Below, piece after piece: positions 42,213 to 49,030 of a stretch of DNA of 53,471 nucleotides. The stretch comes from Candidatus Zambryskibacteria bacterium RIFOXYD1_FULL_40_13 (GTDB taxonomy: Bacteria > Patescibacteriota > Minisyncoccia > Phycocordibacterales > DATDWN01), in assembly GCA_001824295.1 (NCBI GenBank), contig MHWY01000004.1, positions 80,841 through 134,311 of the forward strand, written 5' to 3'. Numbering within the stretch: position 1 is the stretch's first letter; every line of letters begins with the position of its first letter. Under the pieces are notes generated by a model. That model was given only the letters and a program-made list of their open reading frames with translations. It was not told the DNA's origin and searched no databases. A program made the translations under genes and the position numbers.

Positions 42213-42803
42213 ATGAAAGTCAGACTACCATCAAGAAGATTATTTTTGGTCATCAGCCTTGTTGTAGCGACATCTCTTGCACTGTTTGATTTATGGATGA
42301 CAGATAACAAGGGAGGTGAGCTCCCACAAAGCGTTGTTTTCGAGAATAAGGGCCTTGGGCCCCCAGTTAGACTAAGAATTCCTAGTATTGATGTTGATGC
42401 TGGGGTGGAGTATGTTGGTCTAACTTTGAGTGGAGAAATGGGTGCGCCGAAAAGTCCAGAGAACGTTGCTTGGCTAAATTTAGGACCAAACCCTGGGGAA
42501 GTGGGGAGTGTGGTAATAGCTGGACACTCTGGGTGGGAGAATGCTATACCTGCTGTCTTTGATAATTTAGACAAATTAGATATAGGAGATAAACTATATA
42601 TTGAAAACAACAAAGGAACGACCGTTGTTTTTATTGTGCGAAAAATCCAGTCATATGATTCGGGCGTGGACACTTCTATCGTCTTTAGTTCAACAGATGA
42701 AAAAGAGCATCTTAACCTAATCACCTGTGCCGGTGATTGGGACAAAATAGCCAAAAAAAGCGCCAGCAGACTTGTTGTGTTTACTGATAAAGAGGGGGAG
42801 TAG
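42213..42803 (+). CDS. Sortase (LPXTG-site transpeptidase family)
   Basis: A 196-residue sortase with an N-terminal membrane anchor and a beta-barrel domain. All three catalytic residues are visible: His105 in 'IAGHSGW', Cys172 in 'LITCAGDW' and Arg186 in 'SASRLVVF'. The short form without extra domains is closest to class E/F-type sortases. It ends an operon with two DUF3494 proteins, one bearing an FPNTG signal, and probably anchors that protein to peptidoglycan or another envelope amine. Its 3' end overlaps the convergent sigma factor gene by 23 nt. Confidence 0.92.
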   Translation: MKVRLPSRRLFLVISLVVATSLALFDLWMTDNKGGELPQSVVFENKGLGPPVRLRIPSIDVDAGVEYVGLTLSGEMGAPKSPENVAWLNLGPNPGEVGSVVIAGHSGWENAIPAVFDNLDKLDIGDKLYIENNKGTTVVFIVRKIQSYDSGVDTSIVFSSTDEKEHLNLITCAGDWDKIAKKSASRLVVFTDKEGE

Positions 42804-43317
42804 ATTGTGCTTGTATATATAACAATTTTAACTTTTCAAGACCTCTGTGCAGTTGAACTGCGACGGTGTTTTTTGATTGTTTATTTTTAATAGACATTTC
42901 TTCTAGCGACAAATCTTGAATATATCTCATCTGCATTACCTTCTGAAATTTTACGGGCAGGCGGTTAATTAATAATGATGCCGATTTTCCATCCAAGTAA
43001 TCCATCAGTTGTTTTGAGGTATCTGTTCCAGGCTCAAAACCTTTTTCAAGCAAATCGTCAAGTGACGACGCTTTGTGTTTTCGGTACTCGTCTATAATGA
43101 GGTTGTTAAGAATGTGGTATAAGAAGGCTTTCATTGTTTCAATTTGTCCGCCCTTAACAATATACGCCCAAGTTTTTAAAAAAGTGTTTTGGACCAGGTC
43201 CTCACTAGTTGCCTGGTTGTGTATTTTGAAAAATGCATATGAGTTTAAGCTTTTATGGTAATCAAAATGGGCTGAAGTTAGTATTGCTTGTTGTTTTGTT
43301 TTTTGCTCTTGTGTCAT
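42781..43317 (-). CDS. ECF-like sigma-70 family RNA polymerase sigma factor
   Basis: The start is set at ATG 43317 ('MTQEQKTKQQAI'), not 43386, because an extended -10 precedes it by 7 nt. The 178-residue protein has a sigma-2 region ('TSEDLVQNTFLKTWAYI', 'ILNNLIIDEYRKHK') and a sigma-4 region ('LPVKFQKVMQMRYIQDLSLEEMSIKNKQSKNTVAVQLHRGLEKLK'-like HTH). No anti-sigma gene is adjacent. It faces the sortase operon and the two-component genes, and may control envelope genes in this neighbourhood. Confidence 0.87.
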   Translation of the reverse strand: MTQEQKTKQQAILTSAHFDYHKSLNSYAFFKIHNQATSEDLVQNTFLKTWAYIVKGGQIETMKAFLYHILNNLIIDEYRKHKASSLDDLLEKGFEPGTDTSKQLMDYLDGKSASLLINRLPVKFQKVMQMRYIQDLSLEEMSIKNKQSKNTVAVQLHRGLEKLKLLYIQAQSTPPLYQ

Positions 43318-43324
43318 GTTTATT

Positions 43325-43333
43325 AAGATAACA
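43325..43333 (-). promoter_or_regulatory. Extended -10 of putative leaderless promoter
   Basis: On the minus strand TGT-TATCTT ends 7 nt before the sigma factor ATG at 43317. The DNA further upstream has GTTATC repeated (GTTATCGTTAAG, then GTTATCTTAAT), which could be an additional control site. Confidence 0.4.
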
Positions 43334-43478
43334 TTAAAACTTAACGATAACTTAATAATCATATTCTTTAAACTACACACAGTCAAGCAAAAAAAGCATT
43401 ACAACACACTTTATGTGATATCTTATATTCCTGTTTTAATATAAAGTTAATAATAGCCCTTGTATTAATTACTGTAGG

Positions 43479-43487
43479 TGGTATTAT
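43479..43487 (+). promoter_or_regulatory. Extended -10 of putative leaderless promoter
   Basis: TGG-TATTAT ends 6 nt before the response regulator ATG at 43494. TTGTAT lies 16 nt upstream as a weak -35. There is no room for a Shine-Dalgarno if transcription starts at the normal distance. Confidence 0.45.
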
Positions 43488-43493
43488 ATACAT

Positions 43494-44162
43494 ATGTCAA
43501 TATTAATCGTTGAGGATGAGAAAAAATTAGTAGATATTCTAAAGATTGCCTTAAAAGGCGAACGGTATTCTGTTGATGTGGCATATGATGGAGAAGATGG
43601 ATTAGCAAAAGCAACAAAGAACAACTATTCACTTATTCTTTTGGATATAATGCTTCCCAAAAAGGATGGACTAACTATTTGTAGAGAATTGCGAGCCAGA
43701 GAGATTCATACTCCTATTATCATGCTCACAGCCAGGGGTAGTGAAGAGGACCGAGTGGAGGGTCTCAATGCTGGTGCCGATGATTATCTTATTAAACCTT
43801 TTGGTCTGAATGAATTATTTGCTCGTATTCGTGCTGTTTTGCGTCGTCGAAAAAAGACTGATTCAGATGTTAGTAAGGTTGCTGATTTAGTAATGGACAG
43901 GAAGAAACACGAAGTCACTCGCAGTGGCGTTGTTGTGCCACTTACCCCAAAAGAGTACAAGCTTTTAGACATACTACTATCTAACTATGGGGAAGCAATT
44001 AATAGACGGAAGCTCATTGACCACGCCTGGGGGCCAAGTTTTGAAGAAACAAACAATGAACTAAACGTTCACATAAAATATCTGAGAAACAAAATTGATG
44101 GGAACAAAAGCAAGTCTCTAATTCACACAATACGCGGGGTCGGTTTTATTTTGAAGGAATAA
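43494..44162 (+). CDS. OmpR/PhoB-family response regulator
   Basis: A 222-residue regulator: receiver domain with acidic pocket 'VEDEKK', phospho-acceptor Asp51 in 'LILLDIMLPKKDG', conserved 'LTARGSEEDRV' and 'DDYLIKPFGLNELFAR'; then a winged-helix DNA-binding domain ('LTPKEYKLLDILLSNYGEAINRR', 'VHIKYLRNKID', 'TIRGVGFIL'). It precedes its likely kinase by 18 nt. Targets cannot be read, but the envelope genes nearby are candidates. Confidence 0.95.
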   Translation: MSILIVEDEKKLVDILKIALKGERYSVDVAYDGEDGLAKATKNNYSLILLDIMLPKKDGLTICRELRAREIHTPIIMLTARGSEEDRVEGLNAGADDYLIKPFGLNELFARIRAVLRRRKKTDSDVSKVADLVMDRKKHEVTRSGVVVPLTPKEYKLLDILLSNYGEAINRRKLIDHAWGPSFEETNNELNVHIKYLRNKIDGNKSKSLIHTIRGVGFILKE

Positions 44163-44180
44163 ATAAATCTATTTAAATAT

Positions 44181-45839
44181 ATGACAAAAAAAGAACAAAG
44201 AGAGATTACCGCCAAAGAAAAAGAAGATGTTAGGCGTAAGCTCGTGGTAACAGCTAAAAAGTTGGCGGTTGTTGCTAAGGAAAAAGAGGGTGTCAGACGA
44301 AGGTTGGTGATTGTGGCGGAGGAGCTTCGTCTCAAAGCCATGCAACTTGCGATTACTGCAAAACAGCTTGCTATGGTTGCTAAGGAAAAAGAAGAGGTTA
44401 GGTGTAGGTTAGCTCTGGTTGCAGAAGAATTGCGTCTTAAAGCAAAACAACTTGCTATAACTGCCAAGGAAAAAGAAATAGCGAGGCGAAAACTAGCAGT
44501 AGTTGCGAAAGAACTTCGTCACAAAGCCATACAGCTAGCTACAATTGCCAAACAAAAGGAAATAGTCAGGCGAAAACTAGCAGTAGTTGCCAAACAACTT
44601 GCAACTACAGCCAAACAACTAGCGGTGACGGCCAAACAACTTGCAGTGACTGCCAAGGAAAGAGAAGATGTAAGAAAGAAGCTGGCTCTTGTTGCAGAGG
44701 AACTTCGTCTCAAGGCAGAACAACAAAGTAAAATCCAGGTAAAAATGGAGGAGTCGGAGATTAGGTATCGTCGTCTATTTGAGACTGCTCATGACGGAAT
44801 ACTTATACTTAATTCAGTAACCGGTCAGATTACAGATGTTAATCCATTTTTAGAGAAATTACTCGGTTACTCTAAAAGTGAATTTTTGGATAAAAAGGTT
44901 TGGGAGGTGGGTGCATTTAAAAACATAAATGCCTCAATAAATGCCTTCGAATTATTACAGAAAGAGGGTGTCTTGCGTTATGATGATTTGCCCTTGGAAA
45001 CAAAAGATGGCCGGTTTGTTGAGGTGGAGTTTGTTAGCAATTCATACATGGCGGGAGGAACTCTAGTTATCCAGTGCAATATACGAGATATAACAGAGCG
45101 CAAAAGGATGGAGCAGGCAAAAGAAACGAAAAGACTTTTAGATGAAGAAAAAGCAAAAGTGGATTCAATAGCAGATGCAACACATGAACTACGTACGCCA
45201 ATAGCAATTATAAAAGGGAATGTTGATTTGGCCATGTCGCATAATGGAAAAAACTTAAAATCACCACAGGCTGTCTTGAAAGCCATTGATTATGAGGTCA
45301 GGCACCTTTCCAGTATTCTTTCTGACCTTACCATGATAACTTCCAGAGGAGGTGAATTAAAAAACAGGATTATATTTGAAAAGGTAAATATAAAAACTCT
45401 AGTTGCGGGTGTTGTAGATAGGTCAAAAACCCTTGCTTATAACAAGAACATATCAATAACAGCCGGACTTATCCCAGAAGTAATTGTTTGGGGAGATAAG
45501 GTTTATTTGGAAAAAATGTTGACCAATCTAGTTAAGAATTCCATTATTTATGGCAACAAAAACGGCCACACTAAAATTACTGCGGAGGAATCAAAGGGGT
45601 TCATCGTGTTAAGTGTGATTGATAATGGAATTGGAATATCTAAAGAAGATTTGCCCCATGTATTTGAACGATTTTACAGAGCAGATAAAGCACATAGTTC
45701 TGATGGAAATAGTATAGGTTTAGGGCTGGCGATTGTTAAATGGGTTGCTGAAGCCCATGGCGGTCAAGTTAGTGTAAAAAATTCAAAAAACAAGGGAAGT
45801 ATCTTCAGTGTTTCCTTGCCGATTAAAGAAAATAAATAG
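44181..45839 (+). CDS. Soluble PAS histidine kinase with a 25-heptad N-terminal repeat
   Basis: A 552-residue kinase with no membrane segment. Residues 11-185 are 25 uninterrupted 7-residue units built from four types (AKEKExV, RRKLAVV, AEELRLK, AKQLAVT). A PAS domain follows (about 194-300, 'RYRRLFETAHDGILILN', 'DVNPFLEKLLGYSKSEFL'), then HisKA with His335 in 'ADATHELRTP' and a HATPase domain ('LTNLVKNSIIYG', 'VIDNGIGIS', 'IGLGLAIVKWVAEAHGG'). It should phosphorylate the regulator encoded 18 nt upstream. The signal is probably cytosolic and sensed by PAS or by the long rod. Confidence 0.93.
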   Translation: MTKKEQREITAKEKEDVRRKLVVTAKKLAVVAKEKEGVRRRLVIVAEELRLKAMQLAITAKQLAMVAKEKEEVRCRLALVAEELRLKAKQLAITAKEKEIARRKLAVVAKELRHKAIQLATIAKQKEIVRRKLAVVAKQLATTAKQLAVTAKQLAVTAKEREDVRKKLALVAEELRLKAEQQSKIQVKMEESEIRYRRLFETAHDGILILNSVTGQITDVNPFLEKLLGYSKSEFLDKKVWEVGAFKNINASINAFELLQKEGVLRYDDLPLETKDGRFVEVEFVSNSYMAGGTLVIQCNIRDITERKRMEQAKETKRLLDEEKAKVDSIADATHELRTPIAIIKGNVDLAMSHNGKNLKSPQAVLKAIDYEVRHLSSILSDLTMITSRGGELKNRIIFEKVNIKTLVAGVVDRSKTLAYNKNISITAGLIPEVIVWGDKVYLEKMLTNLVKNSIIYGNKNGHTKITAEESKGFIVLSVIDNGIGISKEDLPHVFERFYRADKAHSSDGNSIGLGLAIVKWVAEAHGGQVSVKNSKNKGSIFSVSLPIKENK

Positions 45840-45909
45840 ATTATTTTGATTTAGCTGAGTTGTACTATATTTTGCAATAATACTTGCCTTCCTTCGGCTT
45901 AGTTGTTAT

Positions 45910-46485
45910 ATGCAAGATGAAACAGTAAATGCACTAAAAGAACAAGAGCAGGAGAGTAATAATGCTGAGCGTTTATGGGGAGAAAGCTGGGCACATATTA
46001 AAACAATGGTAGACACAGAAGTTGAGCCTTTCTTGGTTCTTGACGCCAAACTTCTCGTTGTGGCAGTTAACGATGCATTTTGTCGTAATTTTCTAGTTAC
46101 CCAACAAGAAACAAAAGATAGATATATTTACGAGCTTGGAAATCATGAGTTCGATATCCCAGCCCTAAGGAAATTGCTTGAAGATATAGTATTGAACGAC
46201 ACCTTTTTTAAGGGTTTTGAGGTGAATTACGATTTCCCCAAAATCGGTCACAAAGTAATGATGCTAAATGCTCGCCAAGTTCATTTTAGTAGGGATAAGG
46301 TTTCAGCATTTCCTCCGCCAATCATCCTTCTGGCATTTGAAGATGTCTCGGAAATGATGCTTGTAGCCGAAAGTTTTGCTGGCCACACAAACCAACTACA
46401 AACAAAGCTCACTGAACAAACAAAAAGCACAGAACTTCATATAGAAAAGCTTGAAAAAGAGATTAGTGAGCTTAAATATAAATAA
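45910..46485 (+). CDS. Orphan PAS-domain protein with C-terminal coiled coil
   Basis: A 191-residue protein with a PAS domain at about residues 35-155 ('VEPFLVLDAKLLVVAVNDAF', 'YELGNHEFDIPALRKLLEDIV', 'LNARQV', 'IILLAFEDVSEMM') and a short coiled coil at the end ('STELHIEKLEKEISELKYK'). The PAS type is the one found in hybrid kinases and chemotaxis-type sensors, but no output domain is attached. It may modulate the kinase encoded 70 nt upstream through coiled-coil pairing. Confidence 0.8.
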   Translation: MQDETVNALKEQEQESNNAERLWGESWAHIKTMVDTEVEPFLVLDAKLLVVAVNDAFCRNFLVTQQETKDRYIYELGNHEFDIPALRKLLEDIVLNDTFFKGFEVNYDFPKIGHKVMMLNARQVHFSRDKVSAFPPPIILLAFEDVSEMMLVAESFAGHTNQLQTKLTEQTKSTELHIEKLEKEISELKYK

Positions 46486-46491
46486 TAAAAT

Positions 46492-46548
46492 GACCTGTAA
46501 TGATGAGCCGTTTGGAGCGTCATCATATATAGATGTGTACAACAGGTC
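46492..46548. repeat. Nested inverted repeat in intergenic space
   Basis: GACCTG (46492-46497) pairs with CAGGTC (46543-46548), and inside it TGATGA (46501-46506) pairs with TCATCA (46520-46525). It lies between the PAS gene and a secreted protein gene. It may end the PAS transcript, but there is no T-run. Confidence 0.45.
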
Positions 46549-46600
46549 GAGCTGTCTATTATAAACTTAATAAAAAAACATTATTAATTAACAAAAAATT

Positions 46601-47302
46601 ATGACAACAAAAATTATAAAAGCTTCTCCACGAAAATCATTAAGCCGCATGCTTACGATATCAATCATGGGGATAGCAGCATTTCTTATGTTTGGTTTAG
46701 CTCTTACTGCAGATGCAGCTACACTTTATCGTCAGCTGGATCTTGGATCAAAAGGCGATGATGTTTCTTCTCTTCAAACATATTTATCTACCGACGTTAA
46801 CATTTATCCTTCTGGTCTAGTGACTGGATATTACGGACAACTTACAAAGGCTGGAATTGAAAGATTTCAGACAGCTCAGGGAATTGTTAGTTCAGGAACA
46901 CCAGCTACCACGGGTTATGGTCGCGTTGGTCCTACAACACTAGCATCCTTAAATGCTAGGATGGCCGGTGGTAACGTGGGTTATGATACATATGCTCCAG
47001 TTATAAGCTCACTCAGTGTTGGTGTTACAAACTCAACAGCCGTGTTCAACTGGAACACTTCAGAAAACTCCTCAGCAATAGTATATTATAGTACCTCACC
47101 TATATATATGACTGAGGGAAGTCCATCATCAGCCATAACGGTGTCTGGTTCTAGCTTCTTGGTTCACTCTGACTTACGTTCATCACATTCAGCAACACTA
47201 ACAGGTCTACAAGCTAATACTACATACTACTATGTTGTATATGTAAGAGATGCTTCAGGTAATGAAAACATTACATGGCCCGCAACTCTTCGTACTAACT
47301 AG
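46601..47302 (+). CDS. Secreted protein with peptidoglycan-binding and Fn3-like domains
   Basis: A 233-residue protein with a signal peptide (basic start, 'LTISIMGIAAFLMFGLAL', cleavage near 'ADA'). A peptidoglycan_binding_1-like domain follows ('RQLDLGSKGDDVSSLQTYLS', 'YYGQLTKAGIERFQTAQGI', 'GRVGPTTLASLNARM'), then a fibronectin-III or purple-acid-phosphatase-N-like domain ('SSLSVGVTNSTAVFNWNTSENS', 'TGLQANTTYYYVVYVRDASGN'). It probably sits on the wall as a small adhesive or structural protein. A strong terminator follows. Confidence 0.85.
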   Translation: MTTKIIKASPRKSLSRMLTISIMGIAAFLMFGLALTADAATLYRQLDLGSKGDDVSSLQTYLSTDVNIYPSGLVTGYYGQLTKAGIERFQTAQGIVSSGTPATTGYGRVGPTTLASLNARMAGGNVGYDTYAPVISSLSVGVTNSTAVFNWNTSENSSAIVYYSTSPIYMTEGSPSSAITVSGSSFLVHSDLRSSHSATLTGLQANTTYYYVVYVRDASGNENITWPATLRTN

Positions 47303-47323
47303 CAGTATCTTGGTTTAGGAGCA

Positions 47324-47353
47324 CAAAAACCACCGGAAACCCGGTGGTTTTTG
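47324..47353 (+). terminator. Strong intrinsic terminator
   Basis: CAAAAACCACCGG and its exact complement form a 13-bp stem closed by AAAC, with T-runs on both sides. It lies 22 nt after the secreted protein stop. Confidence 0.9.
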
Positions 47354-47365
47354 TTGTCTCCGGTT

Positions 47366-47394
47366 TTGATTTTTTTGGGTATTTTTGGTAGTAT
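47366..47394 (+). promoter_or_regulatory. Promoter with extended -10, putatively leaderless
   Basis: TTGATT (47366-47371), a 17-nt spacer, and TGG-TAGTAT (-10 at 47389-47394) that ends 7 nt before ATG 47402. This is the best -35/-10 pair among the leaderless candidates and supports the later start of that gene. Confidence 0.5.
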
Positions 47395-47401
47395 ATGTCA
47401 T

Positions 47402-47662
47402 ATGTCGCCAGAAGAAAGGGAACTTTTACAAAGATGCGTTGAGCTTGCTGAAGAAAACAACAGCATGTTGCATTCAATGCGACACTCTATGCGTTTGGCT
47501 AGAATCATGAGTATTGCCTATTGGGTGGTGATAATCGGTTCAGCAGTAGGGGCTTTGTACCTCATACAGCCTTATCTGGATGCAATGATGGGGGCATATG
47601 GAGGTGCTACTGGTATGGGTAATAGTGTAGATGGTATAAGAGATATACTAAATAGCTTATAG
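47402..47662 (+). CDS. Small single-pass membrane protein, function unknown
   Basis: The start is placed at 47402 because the promoter ends just before it and the earlier in-frame codons overlap the terminator. The 86-residue protein has a charged helical N-terminus ('SPEERELLQRCVELAEEN'), a His/Met/Arg-rich stretch, one membrane helix ('IAYWVVIIGSAVGALYLI') and a Gly-rich outer tail. No family is recognised. Confidence 0.65.
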   Translation: MSPEERELLQRCVELAEENNSMLHSMRHSMRLARIMSIAYWVVIIGSAVGALYLIQPYLDAMMGAYGGATGMGNSVDGIRDILNSL

Positions 47663-47691
47663 TCTTAAATTTAGTAATATAAGTGAGTATT

Positions 47692-47764
47692 GCCAAGATA
47701 GCTCAGTTGGTAGAGCATTCCCCTGAAGAGGGAAGGGTCCCCAGTTCGAACCTGGGTCTTGGCA
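47692..47764 (+). tRNA. tRNA-Phe (anticodon GAA)
   Basis: Cloverleaf: acceptor GCCAAGA/TCTTGGC, D arm GCTC-AGTTGGTA-GAGC, anticodon stem TTCCC/GGGAA with loop CTGAAGA giving GAA, T arm CCCAG-TTCGAAC-CTGGG. Discriminator A, then CAG, so the CCA is not encoded, unlike the tRNA-Arg in this window. Confidence 0.96.
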
Positions 47765-47771
47765 CAGCTAA

Positions 47772-47801
47772 AAACAAACCACTCAATTGAGTGGTTTGTT
47801 T
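47772..47801. terminator. Bidirectional terminator (30-bp perfect palindrome)
   Basis: A perfect palindrome centred on CAATTG, with arms AAACAAACCACTCAA and its complement, so both strands end in a T-rich run. It serves the tRNA-Phe transcript from the left and the hsp20 gene from the right. Confidence 0.85.
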
Positions 47802-47805
47802 GATT

Positions 47806-48276
47806 CTAACCTTTAACCTTTAGGCGAGTCTGTCTATTTTTATCAATCTTTGGAAGTCTAATTATTAGAAGACCATGTTTCTCTATTGCATCCGCCTCTT
47901 CAACCTCTATCTCTGCTGGCAACATAATTGTTCTTGAGAACGAACCCCAGTATAATTCTTGATGATAGTAATCTTCCTCTTTTATAAACCGCTCTGTCTC
48001 TCTTTTGCCCTTTATTGTGACCATGTCACGGGTAATAGCAATGTCTAAATCCTCTGGTTTAACTCCAGCAACCATGCTTTTTATAACAATTTCTGTTGGT
48101 GTTTGATATAGGTCAACAGTAAGCTGTCCTTCCTCAGGTTCACCATCAAACCACGGTTCGCCATTTGGGCCAACCTTTTCTGGTTTTTCTGGTGTATTTT
48201 CAATATCTAAATCCTCCGATTCATCCATTTTTATACTTCCAGTTAGTTTTTCAAAAAACGATCTGTTATCTTTCAT
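47806..48276 (-). CDS. Hsp20-family small heat shock protein
   Basis: A 156-residue protein with a variable acidic N-terminus (about 50 residues) and an alpha-crystallin domain: 'GQLTVDLYQTPTEIVIKSMVAGVKPEDLDIAI', 'VTIKGKRE' and the typical 'YWGSFSRTIMLPAEIEVEEADA', then 'HGLLIIRLPKID'. It holds unfolded proteins in the cytosol. The C-terminal IxI motif is not obvious. Confidence 0.93.
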   Translation of the reverse strand: MKDNRSFFEKLTGSIKMDESEDLDIENTPEKPEKVGPNGEPWFDGEPEEGQLTVDLYQTPTEIVIKSMVAGVKPEDLDIAITRDMVTIKGKRETERFIKEEDYYHQELYWGSFSRTIMLPAEIEVEEADAIEKHGLLIIRLPKIDKNRQTRLKVKG

Positions 48277-48313
48277 AGTTTTTTTAAAGTTAATTTTCGA
48301 AATTGAAGATTAA

Positions 48314-49030
48314 TTACAAAATATCTTTTTTTATATGTTTTACTTTCTCAAACATTAATAGTAACACAACTATACCAATCCAAACCGTTCCGAATATAAG
48401 TAAAAGATTTTTTTCTACCCCATTAATTATAAATAAATTAAAGGCAGTATGCAATACGATAGCGATGATAAGTCCCGAAATAATGTGTTGTACTTTTTGT
48501 TTCTCCGTCTTATAAAACGCTAGGGCAAGACTGATACCGACAGCACCAGAGGACATGATATGGAGAAGCGATGCGCCGACAAAACGCAGGTTTCCGTGAA
48601 CAATAACGTTAAAGAAGTCTCCACCAGAAATCGCTGGCATAAGAAACAAGGTATTTTCGAAAGTAACAAACCCAAGAGCAGATACAATAAGATAAATTAT
48701 ATCGTCGACTGGTTCCTCTGCTACCTTTTTGTTCTTGATGGCAATAAAATATACAAATACAAATTTTAGAATTTCTTCAATTGAGGACCAGAGTGCAAAT
48801 GATAGAAACTCCTGGTTTTTAAAATAATGATAGACGATAGTCTGGAGTGGTAAAACAAAAAGGACAGCTGCCATACCTCCAAGAAAAGAAAGGGTAATCA
48901 TTTTTGCTGGTTCAGGGTGTATGTCTTCCTTGAGCCAGAACCAAAGCCAGATAAGGGCAGGCAAAAGTCCAAGTATAAAAGCAAGTACGAAGGGATATTT
49001 TTGTGTTAAATCTAAAATTGTATCTATCAT
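48314..49030 (-). CDS. PrsW-family intramembrane metalloprotease
   Basis: A 238-residue membrane protein with about seven helices and the PrsW signatures: 'KEDIHPEPAKMI' near the N-terminus, 'SSIEEILKF' with the paired glutamates, 'GFVTFENTLF' and 'LLHIMSSGAVG' with the histidine. PrsW in Bacillus cleaves the anti-sigma factor RsiW; here no anti-sigma gene is visible, so the target is open. Its ATG shares a base with the valS stop, so the two are translationally coupled. Confidence 0.88.
   Translation of the reverse strand: MIDTILDLTQKYPFVLAFILGLLPALIWLWFWLKEDIHPEPAKMITLSFLGGMAAVLFVLPLQTIVYHYFKNQEFLSFALWSSIEEILKFVFVYFIAIKNKKVAEEPVDDIIYLIVSALGFVTFENTLFLMPAISGGDFFNVIVHGNLRFVGASLLHIMSSGAVGISLALAFYKTEKQKVQHIISGLIIAIVLHTAFNLFIINGVEKNLLLIFGTVWIGIVVLLLMFEKVKHIKKDIL

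Noticed and set aside
42122-42754. 210-aa minus-strand ORF opposite the sortase
   Set aside because: The sortase has its full catalytic triad and an operon context; the antisense frame has no recognisable features.
44123-44713. Antisense ORFs (114 and 64 aa) opposite the kinase heptad region
   Set aside because: They are by-products of the 21-nt repeat in the real gene; the translations are low-complexity Ser/Ala/Thr repeats without a start context.
44211-44735. Tandem DNA repeat that might be taken for a CRISPR-like or minisatellite array
   Set aside because: The period is 21 nt in frame and it encodes a continuous helix within an intact kinase; no spacers are present. No CRISPR array was seen anywhere in the window.
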